This document shows, one piece after another, positions 11,801 to 26,800 of a stretch of 64,000 bases of DNA (the first letter of the stretch is position 1; each line of letters begins with the position of its first letter). The stretch is from Owenia fusiformis (taxonomy: Eukaryota > Annelida > Polychaeta > Sabellida > Oweniidae). The stretch lies in contig CAIIXF020000009.1 in assembly GCA_903813345.2 (NCBI GenBank), positions 18,873,759-18,937,758 of the forward strand. The letters run 5' to 3'. The notes beneath the pieces were generated by a model. That model worked only from the letters and a program-made list of their open reading frames with translations, was not told where the DNA came from and ran no database searches. Position numbers and translations under genes: made by a program.

Positions 11801-14800
11801 CTCTGAACTAAATTAACAGGTAAGATAAGATTATAAGCAAAAGTCTCTCAAAAGTTTCTTTAATAAAATGTACAAAAATGTACAAAAAACTTGAAAATGT
11901 GAACATTTATTGTTGAAAACCCACTTGAGATTTTAAATACAGTGTACATGTATTGGATATTAACCATTTCTGGCCACTTTTAGTAATTGATTTTTGATTC
12001 ATTTTCCCTATGAATGCATATATGGGGTACAATGAATAAGATGTGGCATTTCATGATTCAATATTATCTAGTATGTGCCATTCTTAATATTAGATTCGTA
12101 TTTGTGTATTTTGTTTTGAATTAGAATATATTATATTACTATTATATATTGTTTCATGCACATTATATCTTGATGAATAGCAAGATGTCTTTTGTTTTGA
12201 TGCATGCAATATGCTTAAAAGATTATCAATGAATAATATCTTAATGTTTTGTCAAAAGAATTAATTTCCATTTTTTGTATATTACCTGGGTCTAATTTTG
12301 GTGTAATTTACATCTGCAGGAGCTACACAAAAAGCGAGAAGGGAAACGCATAGAAAACCAGAGGAAAGCAGAAGAGGAATTAGTTTTTCTTCAGTCAAAT
12401 GGAAAACTAACCAAAAATCCATCCAACAAAAATAATATCAAAAGGAAAGTTTTGAAAAAGACACGTCCCAAAAGTCGGTCAAACGAACATTTAGAGACTG
12501 ATAGTGAAGATGATATTGAAAGATCAAGATCACCTGCAAGGCCCAAGTCACCAAAACGTCCTGGCACAGCAAGCAGTGTAGGGAGGAAGGTTGATGAAAT
12601 ATTTCAAGTAGGTAGATTTTAACATACATTTTGTGCTTTATTTCTTATATGACATTCTAAGATATATAAGGAATCATGCTTTTGGTAGATTAGAAGTCTA
12701 TCACAGTGGTCAGCTGTTAATGAATATAAAGCATATTATAAAGTCCACAGAAGAGGTAATAGAGAGATTTCGCACATAAGTGAAAGTACAACTTATACGT
12801 ATACGTATAGTTTAAAGGGTCATGTCGAACTATTATATTTACTAAAATCAATTTTAAATTGTACTTAATGGAACATAACTATTCCCGTTATAGAAAAGCT
12901 CCATCAACTAGAGACTATGAATGCACTGTCATCTGCACGTGTAGATTATGCACATTATAATTAAATGCTTGCTTCCGTGTCCTTGTAGTTGTAGTGTATT
13001 ATAAACACGATCCTTTAAAGGGAGTCGTGATTCTTTAAAGTGAGTCATCACATAAACAAGTTGATTATTTCAATGTTTTCATGATCAGTATAAGTTCAAG
13101 GAACTTACAAAACGGTATATTTACGTAGATGATAACGTATACAGTTGGATCTCCGTATAAAGATTTGCCTACATGTGTGTGGAACAATTGACCGCAAGCA
13201 TTTTTTAAAATTAATTGGCTGAGTGAGTACAGTATCCAATCAAATACTTTAACCATCAATTTGAAACACCAATCAAACCAGAAGGTTCTAGCAATTCCTG
13301 GAAACGACCCATTCAGTAGCTCAACATATGACATACAGGGTGTTTCATAACGAGCATCTCCAAAAAGTCAATTTGAGAAGAGATGGGTCTATAGCATATG
13401 TACTATATATGAGCCTATTTTATTCTAGACAAACACATTTGGATCAACTAAACATGCTACAATTCAAGAAAGTACAAATGGCATCCCTTTGACCTGTATT
13501 TATTATAGTCCGAGAAGATCTTTCCTGACGAAAAGCTCACATTATGAAACACCTTGTACGTTTACCTATAAGTATAAGTATACGTTATAAGTTGTACTTT
13601 CACTAGGTGCGAACTCTCTCTAATGACATTTTGGACTGGCTTATTAACCCTTTCACGAAGATAGGCTCCATATGGAGCCCTATTATGTAATACCTTTCAG
13701 GACGATAGGCTCCTTTTGGCACCATTATTTTTATCTATATACATCAATGAAATGACACAATCTCCAGTTCTATTCAGTATTTTTACACCAAATTTTGACA
13801 AGTTGTTCTAATGTGATAATCCTTACTTAAAATTGTATTTCAGTGATAAAATTCAGGGTATAGGTCCCGGGGCGTAGGTATTTTGCAGTTTTCCCCTAAA
13901 AACTGCTCTTACTTATCTGTCACCAGAGCCAACATTTTCCTCTTATATTCACGTCGGGAAAGGGTTAAAGTGAACTTAATAATGATATCACAATCAAAAA
14001 GTGCCAATCTTCTTATTTGATATTGAGTAATTTTTTCATATATTTTCATGATTATCTTTGATTGTAAAAGCTTTTTTGTATTGATGTGTTTCTCCTGGTG
14101 AGAAATAGCTGATTTCATGAACATTTCCTTACTGATTGTAAGTGAAGATTTGCCGATGTAATCTGTAATATTTATTTAAATCTCATATAGCAGTATGTAC
14201 CTTTTCAGGACAATAACATAACTCATCGGACACTTGATGTAGAAAATGATTTTGGTGTTGAAGATGCGCCTCCTCAGACCCCTAGTAATGCTCCAAGTAA
14301 AACAACAACCTTAGATGATCTTATGAGCACACTCAAACTCCTTGAAGAGGATGAAAAATTTCCAACACCCCGAATTGAAATTGAAGAAAAGAACGAAACT
14401 AGGAAAAGTTGGTGTATGTATTTTAGCTAAACCTTTGTCCTTTCATTCTGATACTCATCTCATATAATTTCTCACATACGGATGTTATTTGTGCAGTGAT
14501 TTGATTTCAAATGGAGGGATTGCCATTTTTCCAAAGGTGGTGTGTCTACAACTCTACATAATAAAAAACATCTCCATCATCATACATGAAGCCAAGCTTC
14601 TCCACCTCTTTCACCCAAGCACATAATTCATCTTTCCTCTGAATCTCATTTTCATCAGCATTGTGAACAAAATCCCCAGGGATAGTGAAATTTGCTCGAA
14701 AAGGGACTTGTGGTGGCACCAACTGCACCCCCCCCTCCCTTTGGGTATGCCCATGATCCATGATGATGTACCTCTTTGTTGTTCTCTTTATAGTTACTGA

Positions 14801-17800
14801 ATAAAATGAAATAGCTTTAAACAAAAGATGTCATGACTGGTAAGGGAACCAGGGATAATGTTGATTTGATTCGATTATGCAAAGTTCAATCATATAATAA
14901 CATTACTGTGTCATGGTGTAACGATTTTATTGACATGCTTGTGTTATATACCTATTATAAAGGAAGTCTTATTTATACACTTTAAACACATTTGAAAACT
15001 TAAAGTAAATTAACAATGCAAGAATATAGAGCAAAAGGAGCATTGCAAGGAAAAAAAACATAGTATTTAGATCTGTAACATATACATATTTTTGAATCTG
15101 TAACTTGCTAACTGCAACATATTGTATCATGAGTAGCCAATTTTACGACATAGTAAATAAGGACATAATGATCTGGTTGATGGGAAAGGCAAATTAAAAT
15201 TATTGACTTCATCTGTCTTTTATTATCCCATCGAACGAAGTTCGGAGGGATATAGGGAACGCCTCCGTCCGTCCGTCCGTCCGTCCGTACGTCCGTCCGT
15301 CCGTCCGTCCGTACGTACGTCCGTCCGTCCGTACGTATGTCCGTCCGTCCGTCCGTCCGGGCAATAACTCAAATACCGTTGGCCCGATTTTGTTCATATT
15401 TTGTACACATATACCCTATGGGGGTAGAAGTTCTGCTCGAAAGCCGATTTTCAAAATGGCCGCTCATTTCAAAATGGCGGCCATTTTAGTGCCGATTTTA
15501 CAGTAATTTAGGTGCAATATGTAAAACTGTAATAGCAATATGTTTTAAATGTAAAAAAATTATAAAGGACATTAATAATGCTACAAATGTAGATATTAAA
15601 GAAGCGCATGGCAGCCATCTTGAAAAATGGCGGCCTTTACTCGTCATTTTACGATTTTTGCTGTAACTCCAAAAATAGTGGAGCAATTTTGTTCATATTT
15701 GGTATGTGAATACTATAAGCATTGCACACTGTCTAAAGACACTTTTGGTAGAAGGCGGCCATTTTGAAAAATGGCCGCCATTTTAACGTATTTTACTATA
15801 ACTCGAAAAGTAGTGGAGCGATTTTGTTCATATTTGGTATGTGAATACTATAAGCATGGCACACTGTCCTATGACATTTTTGTGAGAAGGCGGCCATTTT
15901 GAAAAAAAATTTGAAAAATGGCCCCCATTTTAACGTATTTTACTATAACTCTAAAAGTAGTGGAGCGATTTTGTTCATATTTGGTATGTGAATACTATAA
16001 GCATGGCACACTGTCCTATGACATTTTTGTGAGAAGGCGGCCATTTTGAAAAAAGATTTGAAAAATGGCCACCATTTTAACGTATTTTACTAGAACTCGA
16101 AAAGTAGTGGAGCGATTTTGTTCATATTTGATATGTGAATACTGTAATCATGGCACATTGTCTAATAAAACTTTGGGGAGTAGTCGGCCATTTTGAAAAA
16201 TGGCCACCATTTTTATGTGTGTTATTTTACAAGTACGTGTGCGATTTTTCAAAAATTTTAGAGGTGGCTACTTAAAAGCATATTATTTCTTCTGATGACA
16301 CCTTGGCAAGTGAGCAACCATTTTGAAAATGGTGGCCTTTCTGGTGTGTTGTTTTATGATATTTGCTATTCGTTTGTAAAAATGCCAGCTATCTCTGTTC
16401 GATGGGATTCGCTACGCTTTGGCGTTGCCGTTGTTCTGGTTTTTATCCTAGCTGTTTACTTTTGTCCATACTGATTTTGAAATGTGAATAAGGACATATC
16501 GATCACATTGATCGAAAATATGTAAAAATGTTTTTGAAATGTGACCATTATGTTGTTTCCTTCCAGTTGCCACTGGTGCTACTTCAGATGAAGAAAGTGC
16601 AGGGTACCTATCCGCAGATAAACTAGAAAAACTTAATAAACAAAAAGTCCCAAATTCAAAAAGCGGTTTATTATCTGAAGGAAAATTGAAAAGTATTATG
16701 ACCTTCTTAGATGAGGTTGACACGACTGAACGTTTGGATAACATAGATCAGGTAGAGTTATTACTTTGTTGTGATGAATCTTATTTGAACTACATCATTT
16801 TTCTATCTAATTGACTATTTACAAATATTCATGTTTATTCATACATGCCTTTAATTTATAGTAATGTATTGTTAATGTGAATTATTTTTCTTGTAATAAA
16901 TTCATAGGTTGAGCTTTGGACTTGATAATTCAGAATGATCTCTGTATTGTTGTATGTATATTTAGTGAATTGACATTCAATTGAAATTGATTTCGTGAAA
17001 CGGATTAATGAAAAACTCAACAATGATTATATGTTTTAATTGAATAACTAATGTCTTCATGGTCATTGTCAATCTTGTCATGTTTATTTCATTGTGTTTC
17101 TTATTACAATAACTTGAATATGTTTTTTTATTCTTTGTTATTTTTTATTAATCCTTTTCAAGAAATTAACAAGTTTGATTTATTTGGAATGCATGAAAGA
17201 CCTGCCTTGTTTCCTGTGTAAGTGCATCTTCTAACTACCCAAGCTTCATAAGTAAACTTGACAATACTTACCAACTTTACTTATTGCTTTTGAACATGGT
17301 TTTGTATTTGTAGGAGATTAACAAGGTGAATGAGATGCTAGAGAGACCTGCCTTGTTGGTTCCCACCGGTGATGAGTTGGTTCAGATGGAACGTGCAGCT
17401 GCCCAAGCCTCAGAAGTAACCTCAACTGTTCTCAACCAACGAATGGAACTTGATGAGAAGAAACGGTCCATACAGATGCTGCAGAAAGCCCTCGTGAGTA
17501 GATGTTTTATTTGGTTCTCAATACATTACTGTAAATTGCTTTCATCTGTTACCTGTTTAAGGCTGCCATTCATTCATTTTTACAAGATCCCCAACTTAAA
17601 GATCTAATAGCAAAGGTTTTGCAAAAATGAATCAATATAGTTTAAAAGAAATGTACATATAATGAAGAAATAAATACATAATGAAAAAAATAGGATATGT
17701 GTTTGAAATATTGGAATAACTTAAGATTTAAAAGTGTCACTATCTCTTTCATTTTTGAACAAATATACGCTCACGTGACATGTGACGCGGGGCAGGCAAT

Positions 17801-20800
17801 TTTGATCTATCGTAGACCATATCAGTATCAAATTGCCGATATTTCAACCTCGTCTTGCGAGGCCATTTCGATTTGAAACATCTTGAATTTGGTGTCAAAA
17901 TAAAGCTGGTCACGCCCACTTTCATAGTTATCAATGAATCATTTACTACGACTACTATATTCATTTAGGAGGCGTGAAAAGTTAACCAATCAGAAAGACA
18001 GTTGTTCCATACATGGCAGTTCATTAACATATTCAGTGTTTACTACTGCTTTTCGCGTCATGACAAGACGAGTAGTAACCAATCAAGATGCCGTATTTTA
18101 TCACGCTCAGAGTTCAGAGTGACATGCACACGACATGTAGTCTGAGTTGATCGCGATGTTGAACCAGATAAATCAGCGATTCTAAATTAAGGTAGGATCT
18201 GCCATTTCTTCCTGTACAAGTCATAACTTATCTCTATCAAATCCTAAAGTTTTGGATGAAGATATGAAGCATATGTTTAAAAACGAAGCGATTAATTTGA
18301 CGATCTGATTTTGCAATTTGCAATGGCCAATTTACTGCAAGTCTGCGCAAAGTCTTGTATCTAAATGCGCGCTCGTTAAGCCACTCAAAAACAAGATCCA
18401 CATTTTCTAAATTTGATAACTTTGCAGAAAACCTGTTTTCATAATCTGTTTTCTGTGTCTAAATTCAATCTGGGAAGGATAAAGGATCGCTGGGATCCTC
18501 AGTCAACAGCAACGGGTCTTCATTCCAGAACTCACGTTTTTTGTTGATTCTCTGTCATAGTACTTGTCTAAAGTCCCCATATCTGCTCTCTTACTGGCAT
18601 ACTTGGACACATTTCCCCTCCTTAAATTGTCCTCAGTCAAATTACACCCTCTCGCCGATTTATATAGCCATTTTCCAGAACCCGGGAATCAGAATCGCTG
18701 ATGTTTGCCATATTGAACATGTTGAACTATATTTACTGTAATATCTGTAATACTCTACATTGCCTGCTACGCGTAATGGTCATGTGACAAGCGCAATACA
18801 GGAAAAATGGGGAATTTCGAAACAACAATTTTTTGGCACTTTTATTGCAAATTTCAGGTATTTTTAAGTGTTTGTGGTATAAAATATAATCCACAGACAT
18901 AAATGAACATCCAAACTACATATTTTATTAAGTTTTGGAGCCTTTTTTGCACTTAAATTAACATCTTTAAATAGGCAGCAATGTGCAGACAATTTCTCAA
19001 ATTAAATAGCATAAAATTGAACCAATTGACAGTACAGGGTGTCAAAAAACAACGGCACCCCCTCTACAGCAAAAAGTCCTGAATGTTCCATATTGTGTCA
19101 TACATCATTTGAAAGATAATTTGATTCTGGAGTTACTCCTCAAATTTCATTTAATAAAACTTTATATTAAAAAAGTTACATTGTTTTTAAGTTTGCTACT
19201 TTGGTACTTTATTTGCTGCTCTTTTACTGGTTAAAGGCCAAATCTTCAGAAAGTGGAATATGAAAGAATTAGCTCAGATTTCAACTGCACTGAACATATG
19301 GGTTCAGTTTTGAAAAACAGGGTATAGGAACTGATGGACGAAAAGCCTCTTGAAAAAAAATACAGTGGGGATGTATTTCTGAAGAATTTGAGGAAAGTGC
19401 TTAAAGGATTATGCAATGCTACACCTTTATCTGAATTTTCATTGAAATCATATCTGTCCAGATAAGCTGCTGTTTGAGCAGCAACTGGTGGTCATACCAA
19501 CTACTAAGAATCCGCTGTAAATCTGTAAAATTATATGATATAAAGCTGAAATTTCTCAGGTAACTCCAGAATTAAATTGTCTTTAAAATGAGATATGACA
19601 CACCATTTAGTATTAAGTACTTTTTGCTGTAGAGGGGGGTGCCGTTGTTTTTTGACACCCTGTAGATATGGAAAGATCCTAAATGAGCATATTCTCAATT
19701 GGCAGATTCAGCTTGTTGTTTTCTAACATTCTTACTTTCTACTGTGTTTTTGTGTAGCCAACAGGAGGTAAGAATGGAATGAGATCTCTAAAATCCTGCC
19801 ATTTTCCTGCCTGCAATAATCAGTTAAAACTTACATACTTATATAATTTTATACAACAGATGTATCGATGTAGCACTGATTTTAGCCTTGCCCAAGTCGG
19901 TATTTTTTACTTATCTGATCTTGAATTATTACCGCCTTGTACAATCCAATACATCTCCGCTGCTATTATGCTGAGATATTAAACGGTTTCGAGATTTCCA
20001 TAATACCTACGCTATCAGGGGTATCGCGAAACCTTATTGATTAACAGATATACGCGTGGACACGACGTGTGACTTCAGGCTGATTGACCAATCAAAACGT
20101 TATCAGGTTGAGCTGCACAGCAAAGCAATCTTCCCGTCTACGACTTGAAATTCAATGACATATTAGTCTCAGCTCTGATCGATCGTTTCTTTAGAGTTAC
20201 AATATATTATGTAATTAAATGTACATAGGGAATGTAAGAGTCATTAATATAAATTAAATCATGCAATAGATTTAAAACTGATCTCGCGATGAAAATGCAA
20301 GACCTAGTCCAATGTAGCGGGTCATGTAGTCGTCGATCAGTGATTGAATCTTAGCCTACATGTTCATTTGAATTCAGCGATCGTTTCAACGTTTATTGTT
20401 GAAATCTTCTAATCTCCGGTTACCGATCGATGTCTAGCATCCACTTAACTCTGATTGATATTTATCTGATAAAATATTTGTATTTTCATGATGAATTCAT
20501 GCAAGATTTGTTCGTGAAAAGCCCCGACGAAAAGTGTACTTGTTTTTGACCGTGCATAATAATGAGCTAGCGCTGCAGGGCCGTCGTTGATTGGTCAAAT
20601 TTTACCGACATAAACATTGAGTCGGTAAAGCACATGGCTTTCTCTTTTGTACAAGGCGGTCATAATAGAAATCAGATAGTAAAAGAGACCGACTTGGGCA
20701 AGGCTACACTGATTTCATACTTATAGAAACTATAGTGACCATCTATTCATCAACAATTTTTTATTATGAAAGTCTGTAAATTACACTATTGGTCCTAGCT

Positions 20801-23800
20801 CCTACTATTATTTGGTTGTTCAGGAGAAATCAGCTTTTTCACCATGTGAGACCAACTGCTTCTTTACCAGTACATGCCCAATATTTACATTAACCATACT
20901 TAGGATTTTATTTTTTAGAAATAAGAAATGAAATGCTGTATAATGTAATGTCATCTATAGTGCATAATAACTATTATAATATACTGTGTTGTTTGTTTAT
21001 TATTTCATCATAAACTAATAGTGAGTTTATTGTAAATACCACTATTTAGATAGGGATTTAAATATAGTAAAAAGTAATTCAACTGACAGCGAAATAATAT
21101 GATGTTTACTGAAACATTGTGACTCCATCGACCTGTAATTTCTAAGAATCCACTGTAATAATGTTAATTGAGATATTGTGACTTTAATATTTACTATTAC
21201 TAAGAACTACGGATTGCTTCATTAACCTTACCATTCTGAGTATTATTTGACAGAATGTTTACAAAGCACTGTAACTCTATTGACCTTTCATTTATTCACA
21301 CACAAACATAGGCCGTCCAACTGTCCCACATTTTGCGTATTTGTCATGCATTTGCTGAAGAAATTACAGAGTATGTCACGCAAATACGCAATTAACCTGA
21401 TAATTGCCAAGCAAAAACATTTCTGTAGAAGAACTTCAAAAAATGAACGCCGGTACATCAAAAAAAGGGATATAGTCGTCATGATGGCTGCGTGATCGTT
21501 ATTGTGATCGTTTTTGTGATCGACCCGCTTTTTTGTCATCGCCATTTAAAGAAAACTGCTCATCAGACTTTCTCCAAATTTGCACACATTATAGAAGATA
21601 TCAAGTTTTCGGCCTGATTATTAACTTTTAGGCAGCCATCTTGTTTTCTGGCAGCCATTTTGAAGGTTTTTCCATAAATCACATCAACGTCATTTTAGGA
21701 AAACCGCTCATCAGATTTTCTCCAAATTCTCACACATGATAGAGGATATCAAGTTCTAGGCCTGATTAATTTTAAGGCAGCCATCTTGTTTTCTGGCAGC
21801 CATTTTGAAAGTTTTTCAATAAATCACGTCATCACCATTTCAGGAAAACCGCTTATCGGATTTTCTCCAAATTCACACACATGATAGAGTATATCAAGTA
21901 TTTGGCCTGATTAATTTTGGGTGACAATCTTGTTTTCTGGTGGCCATTTTGAAGGCTTTTCGATAAATCTTGTTGTCACCATTTCAGGAAAACTGCTCAT
22001 TTGATTTTCTTCAAATTCACACACATGATAGAGGCTATTAAGTTCTAGACCTTATTAACTTTTTGGTGGCCATCTTTTTTTCTGACAGCCATTTTGAAGG
22101 TTTTTTGATAAATCTTGTCATTGCCATTTCAGGAAAACCGCTCATCAGATTTCTCCAAATTTGTTTGGACATCAAGTTATAGGCCTGCTTAACATCAGCA
22201 TATAAAATAAAAATTGAACCAAATCCATTCACTGGTATTTGAGTTATCAAAGATTATGTTTTTTTTTACGAAAAATGGCCGCTATTTTGTATCTGGGCAT
22301 CATCATATAAAGTTTGATCCAAATCCGTTCACTGGTATTTGAGTTATCAAAGATAACATTTTTTATGAAAAATGGCCACCATTTTGATATTTAGCAGCCA
22401 TTTTAAAATCCCATCTTCAGCATAGTTCCTTTGTCCCTTGGCATAAGGACATACAATTTGAACCAATTCCATCAACTAGTATTTGAGTTAACAAAGATTA
22501 CGTTTTTTATGAAAAATGGTGGGCATTTTTAAATTCAGCCGTCATCTTGAAAATTATTTCTTGAACAATTCTACTTTGTCCATAGGCATCATCACTTCAA
22601 TTTTGAACCAAATCCATTCACAGTGGTATTTGAGTTATCAAAGATTTCGTTTTTATGAAAAATGGTGGCCAATTTGATATTTAGTAGCCATTTTGAAAAT
22701 CTCTTCTTCAGCATAGCTCCTTTGTCCCTAGGCATCAGCATATAAAATTTTAAGCAATTCCATCAACAAGTATTTCAGTTATCAAAGATTAGGTGTTTTT
22801 ATGAGAAATGGTAACCATTTTGAAATTCAGCTGCCATCTTGAAAATTATTTCTTGAACAAATCTACTTTGTCCCTAAACATCATCATGTGAAATTTTAAC
22901 CAAATCTGCTCACTCATTTTGAGTTTTCAAAGATTACGTTTTTTACGAAAAAGCAGTCATTTTGAAAATGTCTTCTTCGGCATAGCATTTTTGTCCCTAG
23001 GCATCAGCATATAAAATTTGAACCAATTCCGTCAACTAGTATTTGAGTTATCAAAGATTATGTTTTTTTTATGAAAAATGGCCCCCATTTTGAAATTCAC
23101 CATCTTGAAAATTATTTCTTGAACAAATCAACTTTGTCCATAGGCAACATCATGTAAATTTTGAACCAAATCCGTTTACTGGTATTTGAGTTATCAAAGA
23201 TTATGTTTTTTACAAAAAGGGGCCGCCATTTTTATATTTAGCAGTCATTTTGAAAATTTCTTCTTCAGCATAGCTCCTTTGTCCATAGGCATCAGAATAT
23301 AAAATTTGATGCAAATCTGTCAACTGATATTTGAGATATCAATGATTACATTTTTTTAGAAAAATGGTGGCCATTTTGAATTGAGCTGCCATATTGAAAA
23401 TTCCCTCTCGAGCAGAGGTCCTACACCCATAAGGCATAAGCCTATGAAATTTTAATTAAATTTGTCAACCAGTATTTGAGGTATCGTCCGGACACACTAA
23501 TGGACGGACGGCTTTCCTATATCCCTCTCAAACTTTGTTCGGTGGGATAACAAAGACAGTTGCTTCGCTAAGGCTTTCTAACTCCTCTATCCACAGATGC
23601 TATGTGTGTTTGTGGTCTGTTTAAAGTACATTCATTTCCCTTAAGAATGCGCTATTAAATACAGAATCAACCTCTGAACTTGTTGTGGAGCATAATCTCC
23701 ATTTCAGTAGGATAAGGTCACCGTTTTTACTGAAAAGATTGCTTATAATCCTTAATAATGTAACCAAACCAAGTAATACGGATTGATAGTCCATCCAGGG

Positions 23801-26800
23801 TGTAGATTGCTATTTTGTCACCATGTAGCCTTGCCTACATATCAGTTGCAGTTTGATCATTATCCCATCGAATGAAGTTGTATGTCCATACGTCTGTCAG
23901 GGCGATAATTTTGTTGGCCCTATTTTGTTCATATTTGTACCTATTGGGCTAGAAGTTCTGCTGGAAAGCCAATTTTAAAAATGGCTGCTCGTTAAAAAAT
24001 GGCGGCCATTTTAGTGCCAATTTTACAGTAATTTAGGTACAATATATATAACTGTCATAGCAGTATGTTTTACATGTGAAGAAGTTATATAGGACATTAA
24101 AAGTTGAGTAAATAGTGCAGAGACGTATCCAACGATCAAAATATTCAACGATCAAAATATATCGAATTTTGGATATTTCATCAAGGCTTACATCTATTTT
24201 CATTAGCTACAAAGAAAACCCCTGAACATACCTAATTTCTGCTGATATTCACAATCACTGGCATCCTCTGGCGGCGTCTCACCTTCTTGTCATCACGATT
24301 CCAGGAAGACTACTCGACAGATTTACTTCAAATTTTCATACATGTTAGAAGTTCTAGAGCTGATTAACCTTTCGGCTGCCATCTGTATTCTGGCGGCCAT
24401 CTGGGAAGTTTTTATATATAAATCTTGTCATTGCAATTCCAGGAAAAACCACTTGACAGATTTACTTCAAATTTTCACACATGTTACATGGTAAGAAGTT
24501 CTAGAGCTGATTAACTTTTCGGCAGCCATCTTGCATTCTGGTGGCCATTTTAGGAGTTCTTAGCTGAATCTCATCATCGCGATTCCATAAAAACACTTTA
24601 CGGATTTATTTCAAATTTTTACACATGTTACATGGTAAGAAGTTCTAGAACTGATTAACTTTTCGGCAGCCATCTTGCATTCTGGTGGCCATTTTAGGAG
24701 TTCTTAGCTGAATCTCATCATCGCGATTCCATAAAAACACTTTACGGATTTATTTCAAATTTTTACACATGTTACATGGTAAGAAGTTCTAGAACTGATT
24801 AATTTTTCAGCGGCCATCTTGCTTTCTTGGTCAACAAGCCCACACTGCTATGTTTTAGGTACGATATTGTTACCCTGTGCCTTGTTCATGATTTTTTCTG
24901 TAACTTGAAAACTAGAGAAGCGATTTTGCTCATATTTGATATGTGAACACTTATATGCATTGCACACTGTTTTATGACACTTTGGCTAGAAGGTGGCCAT
25001 TTTTATGTGTGTTATTTTACATTTTGTACAATAACTCAAAAAGTAATTGAGCGATTTTGTTCATATTTGATATGTGAATACTCAAGCATTGCACACTGTC
25101 TTATTACACTTTGGCTAGTAGGTGGCCATTTTGAAAAATGGCTGCCATTTTCACATTATGACCTTATCTGCGTTAATGAACTTGTTGACATTACCACGGA
25201 ATGTAACTGATCAATTTAGTAAAAATGGTGACCTTACCCTGCGGAAATGGAGATGATGTTACACAGCTATTTCTGAGCGCGATACAACAGCCCCCAGTCT
25301 TTAGGGAATTGATTTTACTTTCTACAGATAACAATATTATACCTGGTGATAGAGTGGTTCTAAAGCCTTAGCGAAGTAACTTTCTTTGTTTACAATTGCC
25401 AAAACATAAAAAATTAGAAAAATTGTCATAACTTTTCAGTTATATTTATCTTTTATTGACTCAAAAACCATGCCATGTAAATGTCATATCAGTCACTACA
25501 GTGTACAAAAACTACAAACTACAACTACATATAACAAAACTACTTTACATCAGTTTAGTTTCACATGTCAGGGTATCACAAAAATGGCGACCATTTTGAA
25601 AATAAGCGAGCTTTTGAACCAGGAGTCATAAGGGAGTTTTCTGTATTATTAGAGAGATTTCGCACATAAGTGAAAGTACAACTTATACATATACGTATAG
25701 TTTAAAGGGTCATGTTGAACTATTATATTTACTAAAATCAATTTTAAATTGTACTTAATTGAACATAACTATTCCCGTTATAGAAAAGCTCCATCAACTA
25801 GAGACTATGAATGCACTGTCATCTGCACGTGTAGATTATGCACATTATAATTAAATGCTTGCTTCCGTGTCCTTGTAGTTGTAGTGTATTATAAACACGA
25901 TCCTTTAAAGGGAGTCATGATTCTTTAAAGTGAGTCATTACATAAACAAGTTGATTATTTCAACGTTTTCATGATCAGTATAAGTTCAATGAACTTACAA
26001 AACGGTATTTTTATGTAGATGATAACGTATACAGTTGGATCTCCGTATAAAGATTTGCCTACTTGTGTGTGGAACAATTGACCGCAAGCATTTTTTTAAT
26101 TAATTGGCTGAGTGGGAACAGTATCCAATCAAATACTTTAACCATCAATTTGAAACACCAATCAAACCAGTAGGTTCTAGCAATTCCTGGAAACGACCCA
26201 TTCAGTAGCTCAACATATGACATACAGGGTGTTTCATAACGAGCATCTCCAAAAAGTCAATTTGAGAAGAGATGGGTCTATAACATATGTACTATATATG
26301 AGCCTATTTTATTCTAGACAAACACATTTGGATCAACTAAACATGCTACAATTCAAGAAAGTACACATGGCATCCCTTTGACCTGTATTTATTACAGTCC
26401 GAGAAGATCTTTCCTGACGAAAAGCTCACATTATGAAACACCTTGTATGTTTACCTATAAGTATAAGTATACGTTATAAGTTGTACTTTCACTAGGTGCG
26501 AAATCTCTCTAATGTTGAACAAATATAACTTAAAACGGGAATCCTTGAAACACAGGTTTTAAAGCAAATGGTCCAAAAGTGAATTTCGCGAGACAAAAAT
26601 GGTGGCCATTTTGAAAATAGGCGAGCTTTTGAACCAGGAGTCATAGGGGTTTTTTCTGTATTGATGTTGAACAAAAATAACTAAAACGGGAATCCTGTTG
26701 ACAGAGGTTTAAAACTGGCCAATTGTTGACAGATCGAAGTTATCTCATATTTCAATCAAAAACGCTCTGGTATAGACGTCGCCGCATAGTAAGGACTAGA

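Noticed and set aside
15209-15397. Minus-strand frame of Thr-Asp-Gly-Arg repeats
   Set aside because: Translation of the (TCCG)n tract.
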